DNA of 39,504 nt, taken from the NCBI GenBank assembly GCA_025355245.1, contig JANXZZ010000040.1, positions 1 to 39,504 on the forward strand, in the 5' to 3' direction. Positions 26,326 to 34,001 of the stretch are shown here, one piece after another. Position 1 is the stretch's first letter, and each line of letters begins with the position of its first letter. The position numbers and the translations under genes were made by a program. Under the pieces are notes generated by a model. The model saw nothing but the letters and a program-made list of their open reading frames with translations, was not told the origin of the DNA and ran no database searches. The stretch comes from Pseudomonadota bacterium (lineage in GTDB: Bacteria; Pseudomonadota; Gammaproteobacteria; Steroidobacterales; Steroidobacteraceae).

Positions 26326-26595
26326 TTAGTTGCCCGCACCCTCGTGGTCGTGGCGCCAGCGCCAGTACTCGCGCTGGTCGTCGGCGTTTTGCTGTGACAT
26401 CGAACGGTATTCCTGGTGGCGCTCGGTGAGGTAGCGCCGGTACGCGCGATCCTCCCGGTCGTCCCACTGGTGGTAGTCCTGGCGGTCGGCGTCGTAGAGC
26501 CGCACGCGGGCGACGCAGCCCGTGCCGAAGACGGTCGTGGTCATCGCCGCCGCGGCAATGATCAGTGAAAGTCGGTAGTTTCTAGATTCGCGCAT
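26326..26595 (-). CDS. small charged lipoprotein or exported protein
   Basis: The 89-residue product starts at ATG 26595 behind GGGGGAA. A signal region (RLSLIIAAAAMTTTVFGTGC) ends in a cysteine, and GTGC is an acceptable though weak lipobox. The mature part is extremely rich in charged and aromatic residues: ARVRLYDADRQDYHQWDDRE, then DRAYRRYLTERHQEYRS and DDQREYWRWRHDHEGA. I do not recognise a named family. It follows the SYLF gene on the same strand, separated by a strong hairpin. Confidence 0.7.
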   Translation of the reverse strand: MRESRNYRLSLIIAAAAMTTTVFGTGCVARVRLYDADRQDYHQWDDREDRAYRRYLTERHQEYRSMSQQNADDQREYWRWRHDHEGAGN

Positions 26596-26645
26596 GTCGA
26601 ATTCCCCCAAATAGATGGCGCCGGTTGCCCGGCGCGTGCCGTAAC

Positions 26646-26678
26646 CGCCGGCCCGGCGCACGCTGCGCCGGGCCGGCG
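26646..26678 (-). other. 15-bp perfect GC hairpin between the SYLF and lipoprotein genes
   Basis: CGCCGGCCCGGCGCA (26646-26660) pairs with TGCGCCGGGCCGGCG (26664-26678) without a mismatch, with a 3-base loop. It starts 10 bases past the SYLF stop and lies 51 bases before the lipoprotein start. No T-run follows on the minus strand, so it may protect the SYLF mRNA 3' end or attenuate downstream expression. Confidence 0.7.
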
Positions 26679-26687
26679 AGCCGACAC

Positions 26688-27233
26688 TTAGTCGTGCAGC
26701 TTGGTCACCTTCGCGCCCTCGAGGGACACGTCGGCAATCAGGCCCTTTTCGCCGAACACGAACGCAACGACCGGGTGTTGCATCGTCTCGGTGTCGGTTT
26801 CGGCGCCTACACCCTTGACGACCGCGACCGCGGCGTCGGCGCCGATGGTCCAGCCGTTGCTGGCGAGGAACTTGTCCTTGGCAGCTTCCGTCATGAACAG
26901 GATCACTTCGCTGCGACGGGCCGCGCCAATCGTGGCGCCGACCGAGGCTCCCGTGACCTTGTAGTAGCCGACCGTTGTGCCCTTCACTTCGAGGGCGCCT
27001 TCGCCGTACTCGCCACCGATGCCAACGCCCGCCTTCGTGACGCGCGGGAACACGAGCACGGCGGAGGCCTTGCGGGCCATTTCACGATGGTTGGTGTTCT
27101 GGGCGTAGAAGCGGTTGAGTGCGTCGTCGACGCGCGTGTTGATTTCCGACGTGGTCGCTGCCGGAGCCAGCACGCTGAACGTGAGGGCTGCGGCGGTGAC
27201 AGCTACTTGGGTGACTATTGAGAAACGATTCAT
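26688..27233 (-). CDS. SYLF/Ysc84-domain exported protein
   Basis: The 181-residue product starts at ATG 27233. A signal peptide (VAVTAAALTFSVLAPAATT) is followed by a SYLF (Ysc84, DUF500) domain filling the rest: VDDALNRFYAQN, then ARKASAVLVFPRVTKAGVGI, GGEYGEGALEVKGTTVGYYK, GASVGATIGAARRSEVILFM and IGADAAVAVVKGVGAETDT. SYLF domains bind phosphoinositide-type or other lipids in eukaryotes. Bacterial versions are periplasmic proteins of uncertain role, commonly induced by stress. The length is typical. The hairpin and then the small lipoprotein gene follow in the same direction. Confidence 0.92.
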   Translation of the reverse strand: MNRFSIVTQVAVTAAALTFSVLAPAATTSEINTRVDDALNRFYAQNTNHREMARKASAVLVFPRVTKAGVGIGGEYGEGALEVKGTTVGYYKVTGASVGATIGAARRSEVILFMTEAAKDKFLASNGWTIGADAAVAVVKGVGAETDTETMQHPVVAFVFGEKGLIADVSLEGAKVTKLHD

Positions 27234-27646
27234 GATGTAGATCTCCGCGGTAAATGGGTCACTTCAAACTATTCCCGTGCCTCGCGGTTCGTCCCTGCGA
27301 GAGGGCTCGCGACAGCTTGCGTGAAGCGGCTCCGCGCAGCACCAGCACAAGTCCGGCGTTGCTCCTCGCGGCTCGGATCCTCTGATCGTCCGCGCACGGC
27401 GCCGTGCTTGTGTACGGGAAGTGTGGTCTCGTGCCCCGGCGGTCGCAGCCGGACGGGGGGTGCAGGCCCTGTCGGAGCAGGCCTACCGCCGCCGACCGGG
27501 GCGCGACACCTGCGCGGGTTCGGGCGACAATGAAATTGGGTCAAGCGGCGGGCGGCGCATTGCCGCGGTCTTGCGCCGATCGGCGCGGCGACGGCACGCA
27601 CTTACGGTTCGCCATGCCGCGTACTGGCAGCCAAGGATGAATCGAG
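27234..27646. other. intergenic region with no recognised feature
   Basis: A 413-base gap between the SYLF gene (-) and the DUF2459 gene (+). Both divergent promoters should be here, but I see no clear -35/-10 pair. The possible translations are arginine-rich and match nothing I recognise. Confidence 0.4.
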
Positions 27647-28366
27647 ATGGTGCGAGAGTCGGATGCGGGTCGAGTCGGCACGCGCACGCTGGCAGCGCTC
27701 TGGATTGCGGCAGCCGTCGCGGCCTGTGCCGGTACGCCGCCACGGAGCGGCGCCCCGGGCGGCGCGATCGCTGCGCGCCCGCACGAGCTTTACGTCGTTC
27801 GCCGCGGCTGGCACGTTGATATCGGCTTCCCCGTGTCCGGATTGCACGCGCCGCTCGCGGTCGTCAACGCGCGACTGCCGGGTGCGCGCTTCGTGCTGTT
27901 CGGCTTCGGCGATCGGCGCTATCTGATGACTCGCGACCAGGGATCGTGCACGGGGCTGGCGGCGCTGTGGCCGGGTCCTGGGCTCATCCTGGTGACCGGG
28001 CTTGCGACGACCCCCGCGCTCGCGTTCAGCGAGCGCCAGGTGATTCGAATCGAGGTGACGGCGGCCGGGGAACTCGCGGCGGAAGAGTTCGTCTGGCGTT
28101 CGATGGCGGAGGGTGATGCGCCGGTGGAGCCCGTTGCGACCGGACCCTACGACGGCAGCGTCTACTTCGGCGCGCGGCCCCGATATTCAGGCGTCTACAC
28201 CTGCAACACGTGGGCGGCGGAGGTCCTGAGGGCCGCAGGGCTTCCCGTGCGAAGTTCGGGAGTGGTGCTCGCCGGACAGATCTGGCGCCAGGCACAACGC
28301 TGCCAGGCGAGCGCAGCGGGCGGCTCGTCCGCTGATCGCGCTCCGTGTGCGGTCACGATTCACTAG
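27647..28366 (+). CDS. DUF2459-family (TIGR02117-like) lipoprotein
   Basis: The 239-residue protein starts at ATG 27647 behind AAGGATG. The N-terminus has a lipoprotein signal (TLAALWIAAAVAACAG, with VAAC as lipobox). The DUF2459 pattern follows: LYVVRRGWHVDIGFPVSGL, GARFVLFGFGDRRYLMTRDQ and CNTWAAEVLRAAGLPV. The paired H-x-D and C-N-T-W motifs are reminiscent of a cysteine-peptidase-like fold. That is my reading, as no activity is established for the family to my knowledge. It converges on the small lipoprotein gene at 28405-28557. Confidence 0.82.
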   Translation: MVRESDAGRVGTRTLAALWIAAAVAACAGTPPRSGAPGGAIAARPHELYVVRRGWHVDIGFPVSGLHAPLAVVNARLPGARFVLFGFGDRRYLMTRDQGSCTGLAALWPGPGLILVTGLATTPALAFSERQVIRIEVTAAGELAAEEFVWRSMAEGDAPVEPVATGPYDGSVYFGARPRYSGVYTCNTWAAEVLRAAGLPVRSSGVVLAGQIWRQAQRCQASAAGGSSADRAPCAVTIH

Positions 28367-28404
28367 AGCACGCGTCGGTCGCCCGGCGCGTGCCCCGGGG
28401 TCGC

Positions 28405-28557
28405 TCAGCGACAGGGCGGTGCCGAACCGTCGGAGCAGACCACCGTCGTCTGCGAACTCGCAGGCACCACGATGGTCGCGGCCGGCGCGGCCGGCCTGCT
28501 GCTGCTCACGCAGCCTGCCAAGGCGAGAACGATCAATGCGCCGCTTAGAATTTTCAT
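28405..28557 (-). CDS. 50-residue lipoprotein
   Basis: ATG 28557 lies behind GAGAGGG. The product begins MKILSGALIVLALAGCVSSS, a near-perfect lipoprotein signal with lipobox LAGC, and leaves a mature part of only about 35 residues (SRPAAPAATIVVPASSQTTV, then VCSDGSAPPCR) with two more cysteines that could form a disulfide. I do not recognise a family. Small lipoproteins of this size are easily missed. It faces the DUF2459 gene tail to tail. Confidence 0.72.
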   Translation of the reverse strand: MKILSGALIVLALAGCVSSSRPAAPAATIVVPASSQTTVVCSDGSAPPCR

Positions 28558-28882
28558 GCTGGGCCCTCTCTGGAAGATTTGGAGTGACTCTGCACATCGC
28601 GCGCAGAGCGTCGTCTCGGTCATCTTCGAACCCGTCGTGCGGCGCTCGGGACCGACTACAGTCGCACCGTACGCAATCGCGATCGACCATCGCGATCGGC
28701 GCTCGCGCGCACGCGCTGTCAGTTCGCACCTACGCTCGTCCACAAGATATCCGCCGTGCGCGGCCTTCCTCTGGCACGATGGAGTTCGTGTCGACTCCCG
28801 TGCGCAGCCGCCCGTCCTCGAACGCCGTCCGCCGGTCGGGCGCGAGTCGGTGCACCCCGCGTCGCGCGGGCCCGGATCGCCC
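28558..28882. other. divergent intergenic region with no recognised feature
   Basis: A 325-base region between the small lipoprotein gene (-) and the Nramp-like gene (+). An open frame continues upstream from the transporter start, but its translation is arginine-rich and has no transporter character, so I treat it as leader. No clear promoter was found. Confidence 0.4.
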
Positions 28883-30163
28883 ATGACTGAATCAGTCCGC
28901 GCGGCGCCGCCGAAGCGAAAACTCCTCAAGGTTCTCGGCCCCGGTCTCATCACCGGCGCATCGGATGACGATCCGAGCGGGATCGCAACCTATTCGCAGG
29001 TCGGTGCGCAGTTCGGGTACGGACTCGCTTGGACGCTCCTCTTCAGCTATCCGTTGATGGCCGCGATCCAGGAGATCAGTGCGCGCATCGGCCGGGTGAC
29101 GGGCTTCGGGATTGCCGGCAATCTTCGCCGGCACTACCCGCCATGGCTGTCGCGGAGCCTGGTATCTCTCCTCTTCCTGACCAACGTGATCAATCTCGGC
29201 GCCGATCTCGGCGCGATGGGGGCGGCGCTCAAGCTGCTGGTTGCCGGGCCGGTGCTTCTCTACGTGGCGCTGTTCGGCTTCGGTTCGGCGATGCTCGAGA
29301 TATTCACGCAGTACGCGCGCTACGTGTCGATATTGAAGTGGCTGTGCCTGTCGCTCTTGAGCTACGTGATCTGCGCGTTCGTCGTCGATGTGTCCTGGCG
29401 AACGCTCGGCCGGGCGCTCATCTGGCCGCCGCTGACGACCAAGCCCGATTACCTGATGGCGATCGTCGCGGTGCTCGGGACGACGATCAGCCCCTACCTC
29501 TTCTTCTGGCAGGCGCAGCAGGAGGTGGAGGACGAGCGGGTGATGCGGGGCGCGCGTCCGCTGATCCGCGCGGCCGAGCAGGCGCCGGCGGAATTCGCCC
29601 GGATCCGCGTCGACACTTACATCGGCATGGCCCTCTCGAACCTCATCGCGCTGTTCATCGTCATCACGACGGCGGCGACGCAGCACGAGCACGGTGTGAC
29701 GAATATCCAGACGTCGGCGGATGCGGCCGAGGCGCTGCGCGGCATCGCGGGGCCGTTCACGTTCGCGGTGTTCGCCGCAGGCATCATCGGCACCGGGCTG
29801 CTCACGCTGCCGGTCCTGTCGGGATCGGCCGCCTTTGCCGTAGGCGAGCTCCTGTCCTGGCACGTCGGCCTCGCCCTGCTGCCGTCGCGCGCCAAGGCGT
29901 TCTACGCGACGATCGCGGTCGCTACGCTGATCGGCGCCGCGCTCAACTTCACGCCGATCGATCCAATGAAGGCGCTCTACTGGAGCGCGGTGCTGAACGG
30001 CGTCGTGGCCGTGCCGGTCATGATCGCGATGATGAGCCTGTCGATGCGAAAGTCGATCATGGGCGCGTTTACTCTGCCGCTCGCGCTGCGTGCGGTCGGC
30101 TGGCTCGCCACCGCGGCGATGGCGGGTACCGTCATCGCGATGATCGTGAGCTGGGCGCTCTGA
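28883..30163 (+). CDS. Nramp-family transporter with variant metal-site motifs
   Basis: A 426-residue inner-membrane protein with about 11 helices, started at ATG 28883 where homology begins (KLLKVLGPGLITGASDDDPS). It has the Nramp fold order, but the TM1 metal motif DPGN is DPSG (residues 30-33) and the TM6 motif MPH is SPY (203-205, in GTTISPYLFFWQ). Classical Nramps use the TM1 Asp/Asn and TM6 Met to bind Mn2+ or Fe2+. Loss of Asn and Met suggests other ion selectivity, as described for Nramp-related magnesium transporters, or a non-metal substrate. A large-membrane-loop segment ERVMRGARPLIRAAEQAPAE follows TM6. It is a single gene, with the REP-like copy D just beyond its stop. Confidence 0.88.
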   Translation: MTESVRAAPPKRKLLKVLGPGLITGASDDDPSGIATYSQVGAQFGYGLAWTLLFSYPLMAAIQEISARIGRVTGFGIAGNLRRHYPPWLSRSLVSLLFLTNVINLGADLGAMGAALKLLVAGPVLLYVALFGFGSAMLEIFTQYARYVSILKWLCLSLLSYVICAFVVDVSWRTLGRALIWPPLTTKPDYLMAIVAVLGTTISPYLFFWQAQQEVEDERVMRGARPLIRAAEQAPAEFARIRVDTYIGMALSNLIALFIVITTAATQHEHGVTNIQTSADAAEALRGIAGPFTFAVFAAGIIGTGLLTLPVLSGSAAFAVGELLSWHVGLALLPSRAKAFYATIAVATLIGAALNFTPIDPMKALYWSAVLNGVVAVPVMIAMMSLSMRKSIMGAFTLPLALRAVGWLATAAMAGTVIAMIVSWAL

Positions 30164-30177
30164 CGCGCGCAACGGGA

Positions 30178-30195
30178 CGCGCCTACACGCTGTAG
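30178..30195 (+). repeat. REP-like GTAG motif, copy D
   Basis: CGCGCCTACACG (30178-30189) is the exact 12-base motif of copies B and C. Here it continues as CTACACGCTGTAG, a perfect 5-bp inverted repeat with a CGC centre, giving two GTAG heads in opposite directions. It lies in the 47-base gap between the convergent transporter and HxlR genes and might also help to end transcription. Confidence 0.45.
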
Positions 30196-30210
30196 TCCGC
30201 CCGAAGCTCG

Positions 30211-31188
30211 CTAGCCGCTGTTTTTCCGGCGGCCGACCTTGGCGGCGGCCGCACGCGGCTTCGCGGCGGCGATGACCGAGCCCGGCACGAGCTCGTGTTC
30301 GCAGTGGCTGCACCGCACCACCGGAAAGAGCTCGTGTGCGCAGGCGCGGTGGAAGATCAGGTACGGCGGCCCGGTCGGCGGCGCGAGCCAGCGGTCGCCC
30401 CAGGCGTTCGACATCAACGCATAGCCGTAGAGATCGCGACCCTTCTCGGTGAGCTTGTACTCGTGGCGTGCGGGGCGGCGCATGTACAGGCGCCGCGAGA
30501 AGATCCGCTCGCGAACCAGGAGCTCGAGACGATCCGCGAGCACGTTGGTTGCGATCCCGAGCTCGCGATGCATGTCATCGAAGCGGTGCAGGCCGAAGAA
30601 CGCGGCGGCAATGACGAGGGGCGTCCACGGATCGCCGACGATGTCCGCGATGTGGGTGAGCTCCCGGTGCGTGCCGCGGTGACTCGCCGCGGTCAGCGCC
30701 GACAGTCGCCGGTAGCGACGGGTCACCGGCGCGCGGACACCCGTTCCCGAGCCCGGCAGCAGATACGTGTCGTGGATCGTGACGCTCTTGCCACAGTGCA
30801 CGCACGCGAGCACCGGCTGGGTCGCGTGCTTGCACGGCGTGTGGACGAGCTCCATCGGGATGCCGGCGCCGCGCGGCGCCCAGCGTCGCTCCCAGCGCCA
30901 CGCGATCAGGCTCAGGCCGTAGAGGTCGCGGCCCTTCGGGCTAAGGCGGTACTCGTAGCGCGGCGGCGTGTTCGTGTAGAGCGTGCGGCGGAAGATGCCG
31001 TTGGCGACGAGCGAGCGCAGCCGGTTGGTAAGGGTGGCGCGCGACGTGCCGGTGCGTTCGAGGAAGTCCTGAAAACGCCGCACGCCCTGGAACGCGTCCC
31101 GGATGATCAGGATCGACCAGCGGTCCCCGAGGACGCGGATAGCCTGCGTGACGGAGCTTAGTTTTGTTTGGCGACCGACTTTCCCCAC
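30211..31188 (-). CDS. tandem HxlR-type transcriptional regulator with two zinc-ribbon-like motifs
   Basis: The 325-residue protein (GTG 31188) contains two HxlR winged-helix domains in one chain. Half 1 (about 12-105) has VLGDRWSILIIRDAFQGVRR, then RATLTNRLRSLVANGIF and YEYRLSPKGRDLYG. Half 2 (about 176-268) has IVGDPWTPLVIAAAFFGLHR, then TNVLADRLELLVRERIF and HEYKLTEKGRDLYG. Each half is followed by the same spacing C-x-H-x7-C-x2-C (Cys119, His121, Cys129, Cys132; Cys283, His285, Cys293, Cys296), a likely metal site. HxlR proteins normally act as dimers of single-domain chains, so this one probably works as a built-in dimer. It lies 102 bases after the SDR/ligase pair on the same strand and is a good candidate regulator of the catabolic genes. 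Confidence 0.9.
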   Translation of the reverse strand: MGKVGRQTKLSSVTQAIRVLGDRWSILIIRDAFQGVRRFQDFLERTGTSRATLTNRLRSLVANGIFRRTLYTNTPPRYEYRLSPKGRDLYGLSLIAWRWERRWAPRGAGIPMELVHTPCKHATQPVLACVHCGKSVTIHDTYLLPGSGTGVRAPVTRRYRRLSALTAASHRGTHRELTHIADIVGDPWTPLVIAAAFFGLHRFDDMHRELGIATNVLADRLELLVRERIFSRRLYMRRPARHEYKLTEKGRDLYGYALMSNAWGDRWLAPPTGPPYLIFHRACAHELFPVVRCSHCEHELVPGSVIAAAKPRAAAAKVGRRKNSG

Positions 31189-31290
31189 GGTTCAAACTCT
31201 ACCAGATCCGGCCATGGGCCCGAGGCCGGCGAAGTACGACAGCGCTCTAGGGGTTGGCTGCACTCGAGGTCCGTCTCGATGCTTTGATCG

Positions 31291-32049
31291 CTAGCGTCCC
31301 GTCGAGATGACGGTCCTCTTGAGCCCGGCCGCGAATCGGCGTTCCAGGGCCTTTGGATCCCGCAGCATCGCGGCACGCACCTCGACAGCCATCGTGTCGG
31401 TGTCGACCTCGTCGGAGGAGCGCACGATTGCGGCGAGGCCCTGCGCGGCTATGGTTTCCGGCTTTTCCTTGGCGCCGACCACGTGGCTCGCCATCCGGGT
31501 GTCGACCGAGCCGACGAACAGCGCCGACACGGACGTGTGCTGGTCCGCGAGCTCCGCGCGCAGGCACGTCGACATCGCGCGGCCGGCGAACTTGGACGGG
31601 CTGTAGCCGCCCATGCCGGGAACGGCGACGAGGCCGCCGGCCGAGAGGACGTTCACGATCGCGCTCTCCGGGTGCTTGCCGAGGATCGGCGCGAAGGCGC
31701 GGCACATGGCCAGCGGCCCGAAGTAGTTCACTTCCATCTCGGCGCGGGCCGAGGACAGGTCGGGTGCTTTAAGCAGCGTCATATTGACGAACAGCCCCGC
31801 GTTGTTGACGAGGATGCTGACCTCGCCGCACTCCCGCGCTGCGCGCGCGACGGACTCGGGGTCGGTGACGTCGAGCTCAAGCTCAACCACGCGAGCCGGC
31901 GATTCCTTGACGAGATGCTGGGCGTCGCCCTTGCCGCGGCATGCCGCGTAGACGCGGCGCGAGCCCGCGGCGGCGAAGGCACGCACGAATGCCTCGCCGA
32001 TGCCGCGATTGCCACCGGTCACGAGGGCGACACTGTTCTCGATTTTCAT
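31291..32049 (-). CDS. short-chain dehydrogenase/reductase
   Basis: The 252-residue classical SDR starts at ATG 32049 behind GGGAG. Motifs: cofactor loop TGGNRGIG (11-18), NNAG (82-85), the catalytic Ser near 136 (NVLSAGG) and YSPSK (Tyr149, Lys153). An NAD(P)-dependent alcohol/carbonyl conversion is expected; Arg15 in the glycine loop is compatible with NADPH. It follows the CoA-ligase gene by 29 bases and probably shares its transcript. In this setting a hydroxyacyl or aromatic alcohol substrate is likely, but that is inferred from context. Confidence 0.9.
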   Translation of the reverse strand: MKIENSVALVTGGNRGIGEAFVRAFAAAGSRRVYAACRGKGDAQHLVKESPARVVELELDVTDPESVARAARECGEVSILVNNAGLFVNMTLLKAPDLSSARAEMEVNYFGPLAMCRAFAPILGKHPESAIVNVLSAGGLVAVPGMGGYSPSKFAGRAMSTCLRAELADQHTSVSALFVGSVDTRMASHVVGAKEKPETIAAQGLAAIVRSSDEVDTDTMAVEVRAAMLRDPKALERRFAAGLKRTVISTGR

Positions 32050-32078
32050 GGCTCAGTCTCCCGAATCGTTTCGCTGAT

Positions 32079-33932
32079 TTATCGTCCGACGACCACGACG
32101 TCGTCCGCGGCCGGCATGGCGTAGAGGCGCGCGACGTCCGTCGCCCGGCGTTGCAGGACGGCGTTGCGGTTGATGGTTCCCTTGTCCGAGAGCTCGTTCG
32201 CACCCGACTGCGGCGGTTCCTCGAGAAGCACGCAGCGCAGGATCCGCGTGCTCCCGGTATCGTGCGCGGCGTTGTGCGCCGCGAGGCGACTCGCGAGCGC
32301 GGCCCGCACCGGCGCCCACGCGGCGACGTCCGGGCGACCCTGTGCCGGGAGCCCGAAGTCGCGCTCGATCGCGGCGCGGTTGGGCCACGCGAGCACCGCG
32401 ACGTAGGTCTCGCCGTCGCCGCAGATGACGACCTCGGACACCCACGGCGCGAGGGCGCGAAGTGCATCGGCGCGCAGCTGGCCGCCGGAGATCCAGGTGC
32501 CGGTGCCGAGCTTGAATTCCTCGGCGACGCGGCCCGCGAAGGCGAGACCCTTCTCCGGCGCACTGGGATCGTGGAACTGCACGAGGTCGCCAAGCTTGAA
32601 ATAGCCCTCGTCGTCGAGCGACTGCGCCGTGCGCTGCGGGTCCCGCAGGTACCCTGGCGTAATGACCGGGCCCGAGATGCGGATCTCGTACCGCGAGTCG
32701 ACGGGCACCAGCTTGACGGTGATGCCAGGCATCGGCAGGCCGATGCCCACCTGGTCGGACGCGAAATGGATGGCGAGGACGCCGGAGGTCGTTTCGGTCG
32801 AGCCGTACGCGGAGATCAGCATGAGCCGAAAGCCCACGGTCTCGATCGCCATTTTCTGCATGCGGTCGTGGACGGACTGGGGCAGGCCCGCGCCGCCGTA
32901 GAGCAGCACCTTGAGATCGCGGAAGAACGTCTTGCGCAGCGCGGCGTCGGCCTCGAGTGCGTCGCACAGCATCGCGTAGCCGGCCGGGACGTTCACGTAG
33001 TAGGCGCCCGCGACCTCCTTGAGGTTGCGGATCGACTCCTCGAACATGCCCGGGATCGGCTTGCCTTCGTCGATATAGAGGGTGCCGCCTGCCGACAGCG
33101 ACAGCATCTTGGCGAAGGCGCCGGAGACGTGGCTCCACGGCAGCCAGTCCATCGTGACGCCGCTCCAGCCGGCCGCGTTGCCGATCGTCTGGTGAGCCTG
33201 CGCGATGTTGGTGCCGATCATGCGGAAGGTCTGGATGACCGCCTTCGGTGGCCCGGTCGAGCCCGAGGTCAGCATGTAGGTGGCGTGATCGTCGGCCTTG
33301 AGCTTCGCGATGCGCTCCGCCACCGCGCCCGTTACCCGCGTCGCGAGCACGTCCGCGAGCGCAACGCCCGGGACCGGGCAGGACTCCGGGGTCGAGGTCA
33401 GCACGACGGCCCCGTCGAAATCGACTTCTTTGAGCGCACGCGCGACGCGACCGGCATCCTCGGCGAACACGACCGCCGGGCGCACCAGCTGCACGACGTG
33501 CTTGAGTCGGGAGAAATCCCCCGCAATGGTCGCGTAGTTGGCGCTGACCGGGCACACCGGCAGGCCGGCTGCCATGGCGCCGAACTTCACCATCGCGTGC
33601 GCAATCGAGTTGCCCGACAAGATCATCAGCGAGCGGTCCGGCGGGACCTTGAGGTCGAGGAGCCATTGCGCGATCGCGTCGGTGTCGCGCTTGGTCGCGG
33701 CGTAGCTGTGCGGCGACCACAGCCGGTCGACGCCCTTGCGCTGCACCAGGTACGGCCGCTCGCCGAGCGCCGCAGCCTGCGTCGCGAGCACGCGCGGCAG
33801 GCACGGCTCAAACTCCCAAAGCCTGAAGCGCGAGCGAATCAGAATACTGCCGTCGGCTCGCCGCTCCACGTCGAGATCGACGGGCAGCAGCTGGTTCGGC
33901 CGAATCGGCGCGCTCGCGGGCCCACTCGTCAT
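32079..33932 (-). CDS. feruloyl-CoA synthase-like acyl-CoA ligase
   Basis: The 617-residue ANL-superfamily enzyme starts at ATG 33932 behind GAGGGGGAAG. It has the AMP loop YMLTSGSTGPPKAV (P-loop about 222-230), MDWLPWSHVSGAF, the adenylate motif AYGSTETT and the domain-hinge region with YFKLGDLVQF. It ends in NELSDKGTINRNAVL, the style of feruloyl-CoA synthases, which also share the N-terminal ERRADGSILIRSRFRL type of opening. The reaction would be ATP-dependent CoA activation of a hydroxycinnamate-like acid. An unusual point is the hinge sequence LGTGTWISGG, in which the usual invariant acidic/basic pair is hard to place. It leads the minus-strand unit ligase, SDR, HxlR. Confidence 0.88.
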   Translation of the reverse strand: MTSGPASAPIRPNQLLPVDLDVERRADGSILIRSRFRLWEFEPCLPRVLATQAAALGERPYLVQRKGVDRLWSPHSYAATKRDTDAIAQWLLDLKVPPDRSLMILSGNSIAHAMVKFGAMAAGLPVCPVSANYATIAGDFSRLKHVVQLVRPAVVFAEDAGRVARALKEVDFDGAVVLTSTPESCPVPGVALADVLATRVTGAVAERIAKLKADDHATYMLTSGSTGPPKAVIQTFRMIGTNIAQAHQTIGNAAGWSGVTMDWLPWSHVSGAFAKMLSLSAGGTLYIDEGKPIPGMFEESIRNLKEVAGAYYVNVPAGYAMLCDALEADAALRKTFFRDLKVLLYGGAGLPQSVHDRMQKMAIETVGFRLMLISAYGSTETTSGVLAIHFASDQVGIGLPMPGITVKLVPVDSRYEIRISGPVITPGYLRDPQRTAQSLDDEGYFKLGDLVQFHDPSAPEKGLAFAGRVAEEFKLGTGTWISGGQLRADALRALAPWVSEVVICGDGETYVAVLAWPNRAAIERDFGLPAQGRPDVAAWAPVRAALASRLAAHNAAHDTGSTRILRCVLLEEPPQSGANELSDKGTINRNAVLQRRATDVARLYAMPAADDVVVVGR

Positions 33933-34001
33933 GGCGTCTTCCCCCTCAAAACTCCGCGCGATCCTGTACGTTGCGTCCCCTCAGACCGCAGCAGCCGAGC
34001 G

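Noticed and set aside
26646-26678. Calling the strong hairpin an intrinsic terminator
   Set aside because: No T-run follows on the minus strand, and the next gene on that strand has its own ribosome site only 51 bases further on.
27269-27601. Small open frames in the gap between the SYLF and DUF2459 genes
   Set aside because: Several overlapping frames exist on both strands, none with a convincing ribosome site, signal peptide or known motif.
28472-28882. N-terminal extension of the Nramp-like transporter from an upstream start
   Set aside because: The extra 137 residues are arginine-rich with no helix or family similarity and overlap the oppositely oriented 50-residue lipoprotein gene. Homology starts at 28883.
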